From NCBI GenBank assembly GCA_040289295.1, contig PSLA01000022.1:1-34341 (forward strand): 34,341 bases of DNA. The letters run 5' to 3'. This DNA is from J051 sp040289295 (GTDB lineage Bacteria > Armatimonadota > Fimbriimonadia > Fimbriimonadales > ATM1). The notes under the pieces were generated by a model. The model was not told the DNA's origin. It saw only the letters and a list, made by a program, of their open reading frames with translations, and did not search any database. Position numbers and translations under genes: made by a program. Positions 14,486 to 21,278 of this stretch are shown piece after piece. Numbering within the stretch: position 1 is the stretch's first letter; every line of letters begins with the position of its first letter.

Positions 14486-14806
14486 ATGCACATGCAAATC
14501 GGCCCAGAAGAAGTAAAGGAGATCGTCGCCGAGTTAACCGCCGAGGTTACTAACGGCTACGTTCCGCGCATCATCGTTCGCGAGGTATGGGACGCAACCT
14601 GCGACACCCCGGTTGCCGGACAGGAGGTCATCAACGAGGCGTTCGAGGTGTTGATGGACAACCACCCACCGCTCGTGCTGTACATTGATGAACTGCTCGA
14701 CATCTACGACTTCGACGCGGGCGAGTTTAGAACGTCTGACCACGCCCGGCAGCTGACCCTGGACATCCAAGCGCGCATCGAAGACGTTCTGAAGTCACAG
14801 GCTTAG
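14486..14806 (+). CDS. Small conserved-looking protein, unknown
   Basis: 106 residues. The ATG at 14486 has AAAGGA eleven bases upstream. The protein is acidic, without signal peptide, membrane helix or cysteine pattern (it has one Cys), and is predicted mostly helical: PEEVKEIVAELTAEVTNG, a central VNEAFEVLMDN-like helix and LTLDIQARIEDVLKSQ at the end. It follows the CNNM-type gene by 59 bases and may be transcribed with it. I do not recognise a family. Confidence 0.6.
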   Translation: MHMQIGPEEVKEIVAELTAEVTNGYVPRIIVREVWDATCDTPVAGQEVINEAFEVLMDNHPPLVLYIDELLDIYDFDAGEFRTSDHARQLTLDIQARIEDVLKSQA

Positions 14807-14819
14807 TCTTCGCCGCTGC

Positions 14820-14844
14820 AGGGAGGGCGAGCGTCTCGCGAGCC
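14820..14844 (+). repeat. Family A short repeat at the end of a broken cyclase gene
   Basis: AGGGAGGGCGAGCGT then CTCGCGAGCC, an exact consensus copy. Its right edge coincides with the last recognisable codon of the cyclase remnant (VRAAL). Confidence 0.85.
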
Positions 14845-14927
14845 AACGCGGCGCGTACCCACGTTGCATCCGCGTTGAAAATGTTCAGTGGTAGCGCGAT
14901 CAAATCCGCTTCGCCCGCAGGCGCCTT

Positions 14928-14958
14928 CCTCTCCCTTCGGGAGAGGGTGGCCGGAGGC
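14928..14958. repeat. Family B repeat (within cyclase remnant)
   Basis: CCTCTCCC-TTC-GGGAGAGG followed by GTGGCCGGAGGC. It forms a direct repeat with 14971-15016, where the same hairpin and GTGGCCGGAGGCCG tail recur. Confidence 0.8.
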
Positions 14959-14970
14959 CGCCCGCAGGCC

Positions 14971-15016
14971 CCACCCTCTCCCTTGGGGAGAGGGTGGCCG
15001 GAGGCCGGGTGAGGGC
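14971..15016. repeat. Family B repeat (within cyclase remnant)
   Basis: CCACCCTCTCCC-TTG-GGGAGAGGGTGG then CCGGAGGCCGGGTGAGGG. Its right edge marks the point where the intact N-terminal part of the cyclase stops. Confidence 0.8.
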
Positions 15017-15212
15017 AGAACATGAAGAGGCAGGTCCACAAGTGTTCCCGTATGAGCGCTTCCGCGAAGGCACGTGACGTTGCAAGAGTCTCCCCGGTCG
15101 AGGCGCATCGTGAACTCGAAGGAGAACGGCTCATCGCCGGGGAATACGGCTGTGTTGGGCGTGAGCGCACGACAGATGTCGAGCATGCGCATCGCTCTAT
15201 GCTACGACCGTT

Positions 15213-15246
15213 CTCCTCTCCTTTTGGGAGAGGGTTGGGGCGAGGG
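15213..15246. repeat. Family B repeat upstream of the cyclase remnant
   Basis: CTCCTCTCC-TTTT-GGGAGAGGG then TTGGGGCGAGGG. It lies 20 bases in front of the cyclase start codon. Confidence 0.75.
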
Positions 15247-15314
15247 CACGATGTGTACCCGAAAGCGGACGCGCCCTCGACCTTCCAATGGAATCGAGGA
15301 TAGCCGATTGCTAC

Positions 15315-15347
15315 CAAAAAAGGGGCGGGCATGTCTACCCGACCCCT
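15315..15347 (-). terminator. Intrinsic terminator of the large secreted protein gene
   Basis: On the minus strand AGGGGTCGGG, loop TAGACATG, CCCGCCCCT followed by TTTTT. The stem pairs fully apart from one bulged T. It lies about 30 bases after the stop codon at 15377. Confidence 0.85.
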
Positions 15348-15376
15348 TCACACTTGCTTCCGACTCAGCCTCCCCG

Positions 15377-17572
15377 TCAGTTGACGATCCAGAACGCCTT
15401 ATCGAAGCGACCGCCCCAGGCAACGAACGTCACGCCCCAGTCCACGTAGCCGATGCGTGCTTTCATTTCGCCTGTGCCACTCTGCACGAAGCGAGACGGG
15501 TTGCCGCCCACGTTGACTGTGATGGTCGTATCGCCGGCGGTGCCGTTGCGCTCGTCCACAACCTCCCACTGTCCGGTGTTGTAGTTGAACAGTGAGATGC
15601 GAGAACGTACCGGCGAACCGTCCGACGCGGCCTCAAGCGTAAACGACATGCTCGACGGCGTCTGCGTCGGCGAGATAGCAGTCAGCTCGACCTCGACCGA
15701 CGGCCGATTGAGTTCCGTCGGGCGGATGGCGCCCACGGTCATGTATTTGTCATCGCTGAACAGCAGGTTTGCCACTCCGCCGGAGATCAGTTCTCCCATA
15801 AGGACCTCAGCCGTCTGGGCATTGACGAGCCCCGCCTGTCCGGGCGTTTTCGCCAGCGCCTGAATGGCGGTCATCACGCCGGGCTTGTGCAAGCCAAGCC
15901 CTGTGAACGCGTTTACGGGCGCCCTGTTGGCGTTGAACCGGAAGTTGTACATCATGCCGTACTTAATCGGGTTCTGGTTCTGGCTGCCCAGTGGATCTCC
16001 TTCCCAGATGATATGGTCGGAGGCGACCGTAGCGCGCCAGTCGTTGTTCGCGTTCTGGTCAATGTCTCGGAACGAGACGTTCGTGACGTTCGTCCCGGGG
16101 GCGATTGGCACAGCGAACGAGCGCACCTGCCTGTCAACGGTGTGCACATAGACGGCGAAGTCGTAGTGGTAGTTTCCTCCGCCGAGGTCGAGAACACGCA
16201 CCGCAACAATGGCGTCGCCTTCGTCGTTGGGGATGGCAATGTTCCTCATGTCACCCCAACTGAGGACGACAGGCCCCTGGGTCTGCGCGCTCTGGTTCGT
16301 GAACGTCCAGTTCGACCCAGTCCAGTTAGCGTTCACCGAGCGCCAGCCTATGTTGTTATACCGGTCGAAGTCGTCCTGGCTGATGTAGNNNNNNNNNNNN
16401 NNNNNNNNNNNNNNNNNNNNNNTGGGCACGTTCAGGTCCGCATCCAGCACCTCGAGGCGGTGCTCCACGGGGTTGAACGTGCCTCCTCGTCGATCGACAC
16501 AGTCGTCCTGGTAGCCAGCGAAGTATGAGCCGCGGCATGTCCAGCGACCAGTCAGCGGGTTGATCTCGTCGCGCGGGCCGAGATAGGTTCGGCTGCCGTT
16601 AAGGCTCGCACCGTACGTGTCCGTACAACGCACGCCGAGCCAGTTGCCGCTGCCGGGGTTCTGGCATGTCCCGCACCCGGAGGAGTTCGTTGACAGGAAG
16701 CCGTGCTTCACCCAAGCAATACCGATCTGCTCGAGGCGGCCGTCCTTCAGGCGATACAACTGTTGGGCGATGACGGGGTGCCGCTCGTCCATCGCGGCGA
16801 ACCAGGGAATGTTCTCCGTGCCAACGTTGCAGGAGGTCGTGGACATCGCAAGCCCGTTGACGCCGTTGGGGAACGTACCCATACGGCCAAGGGCGGTAAG
16901 GCTGCTGACGTTCCACAGCATGACGTCCTTCACGGCCATCGCGCGGGCGTCGTCACCGAGAGTGTTGCTCGGTTGGGGCGCCGGGTCGTTCGGGTCGCCG
17001 GCGATCATCTTCGCAATTGCATTGACATGCATCATCCCTATGATCTGGCCGGCAAGCTCGGGCCGTCCCATGCGGCGGGCAAGATCCGGCGCCAAACGCA
17101 CGTCCATCCCGCCAAGCTCAAAAAGGCTGCGATTTCGGTCGAACCGCACCTGTGCGTACTCGAGATACGCTACCGCATCCTTGCCCACCTGAACGTACAG
17201 CGTGTGCGGGTCGCGAATGTCTCTGAACCGGACCTCAAAGTTCTGGAAGGAGTAGTTCCTCCCTTCCAAACGCAGATCAAACCCACCGGAATGTCGGAGC
17301 GAACCCTTGAGGAACTCTTTCAGGGTGCCGCCCTGTACGCGGAACTCCAAGTCGGAGCTGGGAGCGACCGCGAAACCAACGGGCGACTCCGCGTCGGGCA
17401 TCGGCGTGCCGGTCTGTCGAAGGTTAACGACTTCAAGACCGAGATCGCGAAGCATGGACGTGTAAAGGGTCATGGTCGTGTCCCCGCCGGCGACTCTCCA
17501 CTGCTGGCTTGCGCCTACGGTGAGTGGAAGGAGCCCGACGGCGAGACCGAACATGTGAGCTCGTATGTGCAT
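15377..17572 (-). CDS. Large secreted protein, unknown function (contains assembly gap)
   Basis: About 731 residues from the ATG at 17572, which has GGAGG upstream. Residues 1-22 are a signal peptide (MFGLAVGLLPLTVGASQ). The N-terminal half is beta-rich with a cysteine-containing middle part (FLSTNSSGCGTCQNPGSGN, WLGVRCTDTYGASLNGS, LGPRDEINPLTGRW) typical of a little-known family of exported proteins. The C-terminal 100 residues (SLFNYNTGQWEVVDER, GNPSRFVQSGTG, AFWIVN) form a beta module of the kind found at the ends of many Armatimonadota secreted proteins. The 34 N at 16389-16422 fall inside the frame, which stays open on both sides. Function not known. Confidence 0.85.
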   Translation of the reverse strand: MHIRAHMFGLAVGLLPLTVGASQQWRVAGGDTTMTLYTSMLRDLGLEVVNLRQTGTPMPDAESPVGFAVAPSSDLEFRVQGGTLKEFLKGSLRHSGGFDLRLEGRNYSFQNFEVRFRDIRDPHTLYVQVGKDAVAYLEYAQVRFDRNRSLFELGGMDVRLAPDLARRMGRPELAGQIIGMMHVNAIAKMIAGDPNDPAPQPSNTLGDDARAMAVKDVMLWNVSSLTALGRMGTFPNGVNGLAMSTTSCNVGTENIPWFAAMDERHPVIAQQLYRLKDGRLEQIGIAWVKHGFLSTNSSGCGTCQNPGSGNWLGVRCTDTYGASLNGSRTYLGPRDEINPLTGRWTCRGSYFAGYQDDCVDRRGGTFNPVEHRLEVLDADLNVPXXXXXXXXXXXXYISQDDFDRYNNIGWRSVNANWTGSNWTFTNQSAQTQGPVVLSWGDMRNIAIPNDEGDAIVAVRVLDLGGGNYHYDFAVYVHTVDRQVRSFAVPIAPGTNVTNVSFRDIDQNANNDWRATVASDHIIWEGDPLGSQNQNPIKYGMMYNFRFNANRAPVNAFTGLGLHKPGVMTAIQALAKTPGQAGLVNAQTAEVLMGELISGGVANLLFSDDKYMTVGAIRPTELNRPSVEVELTAISPTQTPSSMSFTLEAASDGSPVRSRISLFNYNTGQWEVVDERNGTAGDTTITVNVGGNPSRFVQSGTGEMKARIGYVDWGVTFVAWGGRFDKAFWIVN
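16389..16422. other. Assembly gap (34 N)
   Basis: A run of 34 undetermined bases inside the large secreted protein gene. The reading frame is the same on both sides at this length, so the size is plausible, but the true sequence and length are unknown. Confidence 0.95.
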
Positions 17573-17658
17573 TACTGTAGTTTCCTCCTCGATCATAAGG
17601 TTGCTTCCGCCCTTTCGGGTACACTAACGCCTACCCGAGGTCGGAGACACTCAGAGAC

Positions 17659-17670
17659 AGTCTATCACAC
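17659..17670 (-). promoter_or_regulatory. Candidate extended -10 promoter for the large secreted protein
   Basis: The minus strand reads GTGTGATAGACT, about 87 bases before the ATG at 17572. Eleven of the twelve bases match the motif at 1803-1814 in front of the thioredoxin/prepilin cassette, also an exported-protein gene. No good -35 is present. Confidence 0.4.
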
Positions 17671-17772
17671 ATAGACGGGGTTTGACGCACAATCTGCTCG
17701 ACCGAACCGCGATCCCACGGCAAAGGTCACCCGAGTACCTCGCAACACTACCGGGTTTCAGGACAAAACAAG

Positions 17773-19044
17773 ATGCACACGACTACAGAAACGATACTTT
17801 CAGAATTACGGAAGCGCGGCATCCGCGAAACCATCGGCTCGCTCACGGACGCCGAGTCAATGCGAATGGCGGAGGAATGGGGCGCCCACAACTACCACCC
17901 CCTGCCCATCAACGCCGTCCGGGGCAAGGGTGTCTACGTCTGGGACAAGGCGGGCAACGAATACATGGACTGCATCGGCTGCTACAGCGCCGTGTCGCAC
18001 GGCCACCGCTCAGAGCCGATCCTCGACGCCGTCCGGAAGCAACTCGAAGTGCTCACACTCACGGGTCGCGCAGTCTACACGCCCGAGATGGCGGTGTTCG
18101 TTCGTGTACTGTGCGAGTACACCGGGCTCGAGATGGCATGCCCGATGAACACCGGCGCCGAAGCGGTGGAGACGGCCATCAAGCTCGCGCGCAAGTGGGC
18201 GCACAAGGTCAAAGGCGTTCCCGAGAACGAGGCGGAGATCATCGTCGCGCAGGATAACTTCCACGGTCGGACCATCACGGTGGTCTCCTTCAGCACCGAG
18301 GAGCAGTACCGCGACGGCTTCGGGCCGTTCACCCCTGGTTTCCGCATCGTGCCTTTCGGCGACATTGAGGCTGTAAAGAGCGCGATAACACCAAACACCG
18401 CAGCCGTGCTCATGGAACCTATCCAGGCGGAGGGCGGCATCATCGTTCCCCCCGACGGATACATGGCGTCTCTTCGGTCGCTATGCACGCAGAACAACGT
18501 GCTGCTGATTTGGGACGAGATTCAAACCGGCTTCGGAAGAACAGGTAGGCGCTTCTGCTGGCAGTACGAAGATGCGAAACCCGACTTGATCACGCTCGGC
18601 AAGGCGCTCGGCGGCGGAGTGTATCCTGTCTCGGCGGCCGTTGGCACAAAGGAGGTCATGAACGTTTTCAACCCTGGCGACCATGGCAGCACTTTCGGTG
18701 GAAATCCTCTTGCCGCCGTCGTCGGCATCGCCGCAATCCTTGAAATGGAGGAAAAGCAATTTACGGAGCGCAGCGCCGAACTCGGCGAACGGCTGATCGC
18801 CGGACTGCGCGAACTGAGGCACGAATGCATTGAGGACGTTCGCGGGCGCGGGCTTCTGGTCGGCATTGAGGTGCGCGAAGGTACAGATACAACCGCTCTC
18901 GCCGGCGCGTTCGTTCGCGAGCGGCTCATCACAAAGGAAACCCGCTCTCGAACGTTCCGGTTCACCCCGCCGCTTACGGTCGAGCCGCAAGAAGTCGATG
19001 AGATTGTGGCGCGAACGGATCGCGCGCTCGCTTCCCTTGCCTGA
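17773..19044 (+). CDS. rocD: Ornithine aminotransferase (class III)
   Basis: 423 residues. EEWGAHNYHPLPINAVRG (34-51) is the ornithine aminotransferase-type start. NTGAEAVE (126-133), WDEIQTGFGRTG with Asp248, and the PLP lysine Lys277 in LITLGKALGGGVYP are intact, as is the C-terminal RGRGLLVGIEV. It converts ornithine and 2-oxoglutarate to glutamate semialdehyde and glutamate. Other class III enzymes (acetylornithine aminotransferase) are the main alternative. The next gene starts 33 bases later on the same strand. Confidence 0.9.
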   Translation: MHTTTETILSELRKRGIRETIGSLTDAESMRMAEEWGAHNYHPLPINAVRGKGVYVWDKAGNEYMDCIGCYSAVSHGHRSEPILDAVRKQLEVLTLTGRAVYTPEMAVFVRVLCEYTGLEMACPMNTGAEAVETAIKLARKWAHKVKGVPENEAEIIVAQDNFHGRTITVVSFSTEEQYRDGFGPFTPGFRIVPFGDIEAVKSAITPNTAAVLMEPIQAEGGIIVPPDGYMASLRSLCTQNNVLLIWDEIQTGFGRTGRRFCWQYEDAKPDLITLGKALGGGVYPVSAAVGTKEVMNVFNPGDHGSTFGGNPLAAVVGIAAILEMEEKQFTERSAELGERLIAGLRELRHECIEDVRGRGLLVGIEVREGTDTTALAGAFVRERLITKETRSRTFRFTPPLTVEPQEVDEIVARTDRALASLA

Positions 19045-19077
19045 CCGAGCGGCAACCACTACGGGAGGAGATGAGCG

Positions 19078-20205
19078 ATGTCATCCGCGAGCGCATCCGA
19101 GCCTCTGGTCGAGATCGCTCAACGCTTCGCCATCGAGGGTAACCCCGAGCAGATTCAGCGCTTCGGAAGCGGCCACATCAACGACACGTATCTCGTCCAG
19201 TGTCGAGGCGGCGCCCAACGCTTCTACATCCTGCAGCGCTTGAACCCGAACGTGTTTCACCGCCCCGACGTGGTAATGCGCAACATCGAACGGGTCACAA
19301 GGCACTTGCAATCCAAGCAACGTCGTTCGGGTGAGAGGTCCTCGCTGACACTGATTCCGACGGTAACATCGGAAACCCACACGCTTGACCTAAGCGGCGC
19401 AGCCTGGCGAATGTACGTCTTCGTTGAGGGTACCGTGTCTTACGACGAACCACCCAACGCCGACGTGGCGCGCCAAGTAGCACGTGCCTTCGGCGAGTTC
19501 CAACGCGATCTGATCGACCTCCCCGCAACTTCCCTCTCCGAGCCACTCCCCGACTTTCATCACACGCGGAAGCGCTACGACGCGTTGATGGATGCAGTGA
19601 CACAGGATTCGGTAGGCCGCCTCTCCGAATGCCGCGACGAGGTGCGATTCATCATGGATCGACAGCACGACACCTCCGTGCTCATCTCGCTCGCTGAACA
19701 CGGCGCTGCTCCACCGCACGTTACGCATAACGACACGAAGATCAACAACGTACTCCTCGACATGGCGACGGGATTGCCGAAGTGTGTGATTGACCTCGAC
19801 ACCGTCATGCCAGGACTGACGCTCTACGACTTCGGCGACTTGATTCGCACCGCCACCTGCACCGCGCCCGAGGATGAGACCGACCTGGCGCGGATCACAA
19901 TAGACCTCGATCTCTTCCGAGCCGTTACCGAAGGCTACGTAGAGGCGATCGGCATGTACCTCGCACCTGCTGAGCGCGAGCACCTCGTCTTCTCTGGAAA
20001 ACTCATCACCCTCGAGACAGCCATCCGTTTCCTGACTGACCACTTGAGCGGCGACCGATACTTCAAAGTTCACAGACCAAGCCACAACCTCGATCGGTGT
20101 CGCGCACAACTCCGTCTTGTTGAAGAGATCGAACGGAAACAGCCCGAGATGGAGCGTATCGTGCAGGCGACGCTGCGCGACCTGCGAGCTGTCGAACTAC
20201 GGTAG
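19078..20205 (+). CDS. Phosphotransferase, N-acetylhexosamine 1-kinase-like
   Basis: 375 residues from the ATG at 19078, chosen because GGGAGGAG lies seven bases upstream. The aminoglycoside phosphotransferase/choline kinase fold is shown by GSGHINDTYLV, the catalytic loop HNDTKINNVLLD (near residue 220) and the metal motif VIDLDTVMPGL...YDFGD. The combination with AWRMYVFVEG matches NahK-like anomeric kinases that make N-acetylhexosamine 1-phosphate. The neighbouring nucleotidyltransferase and UDP-GlcNAc epimerase support a role in sugar-nucleotide supply. It overlaps the convergent rmlA-like gene by nine bases. The exact sugar is an inference. Confidence 0.8.
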   Translation: MSSASASEPLVEIAQRFAIEGNPEQIQRFGSGHINDTYLVQCRGGAQRFYILQRLNPNVFHRPDVVMRNIERVTRHLQSKQRRSGERSSLTLIPTVTSETHTLDLSGAAWRMYVFVEGTVSYDEPPNADVARQVARAFGEFQRDLIDLPATSLSEPLPDFHHTRKRYDALMDAVTQDSVGRLSECRDEVRFIMDRQHDTSVLISLAEHGAAPPHVTHNDTKINNVLLDMATGLPKCVIDLDTVMPGLTLYDFGDLIRTATCTAPEDETDLARITIDLDLFRAVTEGYVEAIGMYLAPAEREHLVFSGKLITLETAIRFLTDHLSGDRYFKVHRPSHNLDRCRAQLRLVEEIERKQPEMERIVQATLRDLRAVELR

Positions 20206-21258
20206 TCGAACGCTGGAGTGGTCCCCCAGCACCAGGCTCAGCGTCCTCGGCGCGTCCGTCGAAGCCTCTACCGTAACCCCTCTGCCAATCAGACTTCCGG
20301 CGACCCTGCGATCGAGCGCAGCAAGCCGCGCCCCGTCCATCACAATGCTGTATTCAATCTCCGAGCGGTGGATGATGCAATCCTTTGCGATGCTCGTATA
20401 CGGGCCCACAAAAGAATCGCGAATCACGCAGCCCTCTCCGATGATCACCGGTCCGCGAATGGTGCTTCGCTCTACGCGGGCCCCACGCGCGATCGACACC
20501 GTACCCTCCACAACCGATTCGATGACCTCGCCCTCGCTCGCCGGCTCCAGGTCAGCAAGCAGGAGGCGGTTTGCATCCAACATCGCTTCCACCGTACCAG
20601 TATCCTTCCACCAACCGGAGACGATGCGAAACCGGACATCCAACCCGCGTTCGATCAGAGCCTGGATCGCGTCGGTAATCTCATACTCGCCCCGGAACGA
20701 AGGCTGTAGCGTTGCGATGGCCTCGAACACTACCGGGGTAAACAGGTACACCCCTACCAGCGCCAGGTTCGACCTCGGTTCCTTCGGCTTCTCCACGAGC
20801 CGCACGACGCGATCGCCGTCGAGCTCCGCGACGCCGAATTCCTGGGGGTTCGGAACCTGGCAGAGAAGAATCGACGCGTCCCCTTCGCCTTTTGTGAACT
20901 CATGCACCAGCTCCCCAACGCCACCCTTCACAAGGTTATCTCCGAGGTAGACGATGAACCGTTCGTCGCCGAGGAACTCGCGCGCCGTCGCCACTGCATG
21001 CGCCAAGCCCAGCGGCGCATCCTGGCGGATGTACGTGAAGCGCGATCCCCAACGCGAGCCGTCTCCCAGCGCTTCCCGTATCTCCGTTTCGGCATCGCCC
21101 ACGATGAACCCGATCTCCTCGATCCCCGTCTGCCTGATTGCCTCGATGCCATACTCGATGACCGGCTTGTTTGCCACCGGAACCAACTGCTTGGCAATGC
21201 TGTACGTGATGGGGCGAAGTCGCGTTCCCTTTCCGCCTGCGAGAATCAGCGCCTTCAT
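20197..21258 (-). CDS. rmlA: Glucose-1-phosphate thymidylyltransferase, long RmlA type
   Basis: 353 residues from the ATG at 21258. ILAGGKGTRLRPITYSIAKQLVPVANKPVI is the nucleotide-binding signature (Gly8-Arg13); VYLGDNL, EFGVAELD, LVEKPKEP and WWKDTGT are the further family blocks. The C-terminal 100 residues form a left-handed beta-helix with hexapeptides (GTVSIARGARVERSTIRGPVIIGEG in pieces), as in the long RmlA form of about 355 residues. It makes dTDP-glucose in the canonical pathway; rmlB, C and D are not in this window. The heparinase-like gene ends 20 bases upstream on the same strand. Confidence 0.92.
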   Translation of the reverse strand: MKALILAGGKGTRLRPITYSIAKQLVPVANKPVIEYGIEAIRQTGIEEIGFIVGDAETEIREALGDGSRWGSRFTYIRQDAPLGLAHAVATAREFLGDERFIVYLGDNLVKGGVGELVHEFTKGEGDASILLCQVPNPQEFGVAELDGDRVVRLVEKPKEPRSNLALVGVYLFTPVVFEAIATLQPSFRGEYEITDAIQALIERGLDVRFRIVSGWWKDTGTVEAMLDANRLLLADLEPASEGEVIESVVEGTVSIARGARVERSTIRGPVIIGEGCVIRDSFVGPYTSIAKDCIIHRSEIEYSIVMDGARLAALDRRVAGSLIGRGVTVEASTDAPRTLSLVLGDHSSVRLP

Positions 21259-21278
21259 CGAGCGCCCATGTTGGCACA

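Larger units (their letters stand above)
14844..15192 (-). pseudogene. Broken cyclase (kynurenine formamidase-like) gene with internal deletion filled by repeats
   Basis: The first 59 residues from the ATG at 15192 match the start of the cyclase/KynB family: MLDICRALTPNTAVFPGDEPF, RGDSCNVTCLRGS and the metal site AHTGTLVDLPLH. In the usual HxGTHxDxPxH motif the second His is replaced by Leu48+3. At 15016 the frame runs into family B repeats. A C-terminal remnant appears in another frame at 14844-14915 (ADLIALPLNIFNADATWVRAAL), which matches the usual end of these enzymes (LIALPLki-G-DG-PVRAvL). The middle of the gene, over 100 codons in the family, is missing. A functional product is very unlikely. 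Confidence 0.7.

Noticed and set aside
14928..15016. CRISPR-like array suggested by the two direct repeats in the cyclase remnant
   Set aside because: Only two units, palindromic family B repeats with the same form elsewhere in the window, and no cas genes.
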